15,217 bases of DNA from DTU018 sp964618175. Its GTDB lineage: Bacteria; Bacillota; Syntrophomonadia; Syntrophomonadales; Syntrophomonadaceae. Positions within the stretch are counted from its first letter, which is position 1; every line of letters starts with the position of its first letter. The translations under genes and the position numbers were made by a program. Positions 14,202-15,217 of this stretch are shown here, piece after piece. The notes beneath the pieces are model-generated. The model was not told the DNA's origin. It saw nothing but the letters and a program-made list of their open reading frames with translations, and searched no databases. The stretch is taken from contig CAZTZX010000047.1 of the NCBI GenBank assembly GCA_964618175.1, positions 1-15,217 of the forward strand. Reading direction: 5' to 3'.

Positions 14202-14631
14202 AAGGGATTCAAAGTAGGGAGATAGGGTAGGGATCGCTCCCATATCGGCAAGAGTCACCGAGGAGGCGGGTGGACGCCCCTGGGCGATCGGATACCAAAT
14301 TGACGGCGGCTATGCCGATAAACTATTGGTTCCAGGATTCGGCCAAACAACTGCCGATGCGCTGGAAGCAGTGACCAAATTCGGTAAGGTGGTAGTTGTA
14401 GGCATGGGTAAATTGGAAACTACCATCAACACCCGTTCTTTGATTCTTAAGCAAGCCCAAGTGCTGGGCAGCAATGGAGGCACTGCCCAGGATATTGGTG
14501 ATGTATATAAATACTTCGCTACCGGTAAACTCAAACCGCAGCTACACTCGATAACTTTTGATGAAATTCCAGAAGGTCTGGAAAGACTGCACCGCGGAGA
14601 AGTCAGAGGACGACTGGTAGCTGTTCGTTAA
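14202..14631 (+). pseudogene. Remnant of a zinc-dependent alcohol dehydrogenase
   Basis: Two widely separated parts of a medium-chain zinc alcohol dehydrogenase are joined. KGFKVG (14202-14219) is followed, after one extra base near 14220, by DRVGIAP in the next frame, together giving the family motif KGFKVGDRVGIA. The open frame then reads GYQIDGGYADKLLVP and jumps directly to GFGQTTADALEAV, GKVVVVGMG, LGSNGGT, FDEIPEGLERL and RGEVRGRLVAVR up to the stop at 14629-14631. Missing are the N-terminal catalytic zinc Cys/His residues, the four-cysteine structural zinc loop and the GxGGxG coenzyme fold. About 140 codons remain of the usual 340. It cannot be an active dehydrogenase. A TTG-started 101-residue product is possible on paper, but it has no ribosome site. 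Confidence 0.82.
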
Positions 14632-14649
14632 ATAGCGTATAAGAGAACC

Positions 14650-14664
14650 GCCATAAACTATGGC
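14650..14664. terminator. Small hairpin, possible terminator element
   Basis: GCCATA-AAC-TATGGC is a perfect 6-bp stem with a 3-base loop just after the alcohol dehydrogenase remnant. It has no proper T-run on either strand, so a termination role is uncertain. Confidence 0.3.
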
Positions 14665-14672
14665 AAAACTAA

Positions 14673-14726
14673 GGGACGGTCACTTTGCTCACCAAATCGG
14701 GGAAGAGGAAGCTAAGAGGCCGTCCC
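14673..14726. repeat. GGGACGG palindrome downstream of mscL (terminator or REP-like)
   Basis: The arms 14673-14689 and 14710-14726 pair over 17 bases with three mismatches, one a G-T wobble, including a perfect outer GGGACGG/CCGTCCC. The left arm shares AAGGG(G)ACGGT with the 30-bp inverted repeat at 8539-8635. On the minus strand it is followed by TTAGTTTTG, so it may end mscL transcription. On the plus strand it is followed by an AT-rich run. It lies 20 bases after the mscL stop. Confidence 0.55.
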
Positions 14727-14745
14727 ATATTTATTTATCTGGGTT

Positions 14746-15120
14746 TTAGGCGTTCTGTTTCAGCAGATCTCTAATTTCCGTTAACAAAATCTCTGTGTTA
14801 GTGGGAATCGGTTCCTCCTCGGGTTCTTCCACGGGCTTTTTCGCCTTATTAATAACCTTAACAAAAAGGAATATGGCCAGGGCAATTAAGAAAAAGTCTA
14901 CTATATTCTGAATAAACAAACCATACAGAATTTGCGCATTACCTACCTGAACCTGCAACTCAGCAAAATTCAGTCCGCCCAGAAGCAAACCAACTAAAGG
15001 CATGACTATTTCAGACACCAAGGAAGAAACGATTTTCCCAAAGGCACCACCTATTATCACCGCAATAGCCAAGTCTAATACATTGCCCTTCATGGCGAAC
15101 TCCTTAAATTCTTGCCACAT
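14746..15120 (-). CDS. mscL: Large-conductance mechanosensitive channel MscL
   Basis: At 124 residues this has the normal length for MscL, the homopentameric channel that opens under membrane tension to release solutes during hypo-osmotic shock. The N-terminal amphipathic helix (WQEFKEFAMKGNVLDLA) leads into pore helix TM1 with the conserved AIAVIIGGAFGKIVSSLV (residues 18-35). A short loop follows, then TM2 (about 64-90, IQNIVDFFLIALAIFLFVK), a Glu/Pro-rich linker and the C-terminal bundle helix (TEILLTEIRDLLKQ). The start ATG has AAGGAG about 10 bases upstream. The gene appears monocistronic. No convincing promoter was picked in the 97 bases to the window edge. Confidence 0.96.
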   Translation of the reverse strand: MWQEFKEFAMKGNVLDLAIAVIIGGAFGKIVSSLVSEIVMPLVGLLLGGLNFAELQVQVGNAQILYGLFIQNIVDFFLIALAIFLFVKVINKAKKPVEEPEEEPIPTNTEILLTEIRDLLKQNA

Positions 15121-15202
15121 AATTGAATCACTCCTTTTACCAAATCCTTGCTATTAGTTTGCTATTCAAAACAATGAAATGCAAATAAAAAGATTTTCTA
15201 GG

Positions 15203-15217
15203 CATCAGAAGTCCCCG
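15203..15217. repeat. Second copy of the gap-edge repeat, cut by the window end
   Basis: CATCAGAAGTCCCCG matches CATCAGGAGTCCCCG at 3631-3645 in 14 of 15 bases. The rest of the element, if present, lies beyond the window. Confidence 0.4.

Noticed and set aside
14310..14534. Minus-strand frame of 74 codons opposite the alcohol dehydrogenase remnant
   Set aside because: The plus strand has clear homology to alcohol dehydrogenases; the minus frame is its shadow.
15121..15217. Promoter of mscL
   Set aside because: Several weak TTG-rich matches exist, but no pair of boxes with correct spacing stood out.

Overview
The window looks like a fragment of a draft genome from a Gram-positive anaerobe of the Firmicutes, probably class Clostridia. 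The evidence is strong AGGAGG-type ribosome binding sites, a class of cobalamin ECF transporter typical of Clostridia, and an acyl-CoA dehydrogenase beside an acyl-CoA synthetase. Syntrophomonadaceae-like fatty-acid degraders would fit, but that placement is inference. Three runs of exactly 100 N (3671-3770, 5274-5373, 8436-8535) are scaffold gaps. Two cut genes and one lies in a repeat.

Layout. 1-1793 (-) is the N-terminal part of a large sensor protein with at least five PAS domains; it runs off the left edge. 2153-3587 (+) holds a stand-alone Smr-domain protein and a metallo-beta-lactamase-fold hydrolase. 3771-8397 (-) is an operon read right to left: a DUF4430 lipoprotein, the ECF transmembrane component (CbrV), a double ATPase (CbrU, cut by a gap), the substrate-binding membrane component (CbrT), and then a SAM-dependent methyltransferase cut by a gap. 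Upstream of it, 8775-8941 (-) is a cobalamin riboswitch with all the main conserved blocks. It follows a good promoter and is followed by an intrinsic terminator hairpin. The set is therefore best read as a vitamin B12 uptake operon shut off by B12 through premature termination.

9061-13196 (-) holds a long-form acyl-CoA dehydrogenase and a long-chain acyl-CoA synthetase: fatty-acid activation and first oxidation. They are separated by a roughly 200-bp palindromic MITE-like repeat. 13386-14048 (-) is a hemolysin III/PAQR-type membrane protein. 14202-14631 (+) is a decayed zinc alcohol dehydrogenase with one frameshift and large internal deletions. 14746-15120 (-) is the mechanosensitive channel MscL.

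The most informative parts outside the genes are the B12 riboswitch with its expression platform, a perfect 30-bp inverted repeat lodged between that switch and its first gene next to an assembly gap, a related GGGACGGT palindrome near mscL, the MITE-like element between the two fatty-acid genes, and a 15-bp motif shared by the edge of the first gap and the right end of the window. I see no rRNA, tRNA, CRISPR array, transposase gene or prophage gene. No clearly new multi-gene system is visible. The least characterised parts are the C-terminal half of the DUF4430 lipoprotein and the possible link between the methyltransferase and B12 uptake.
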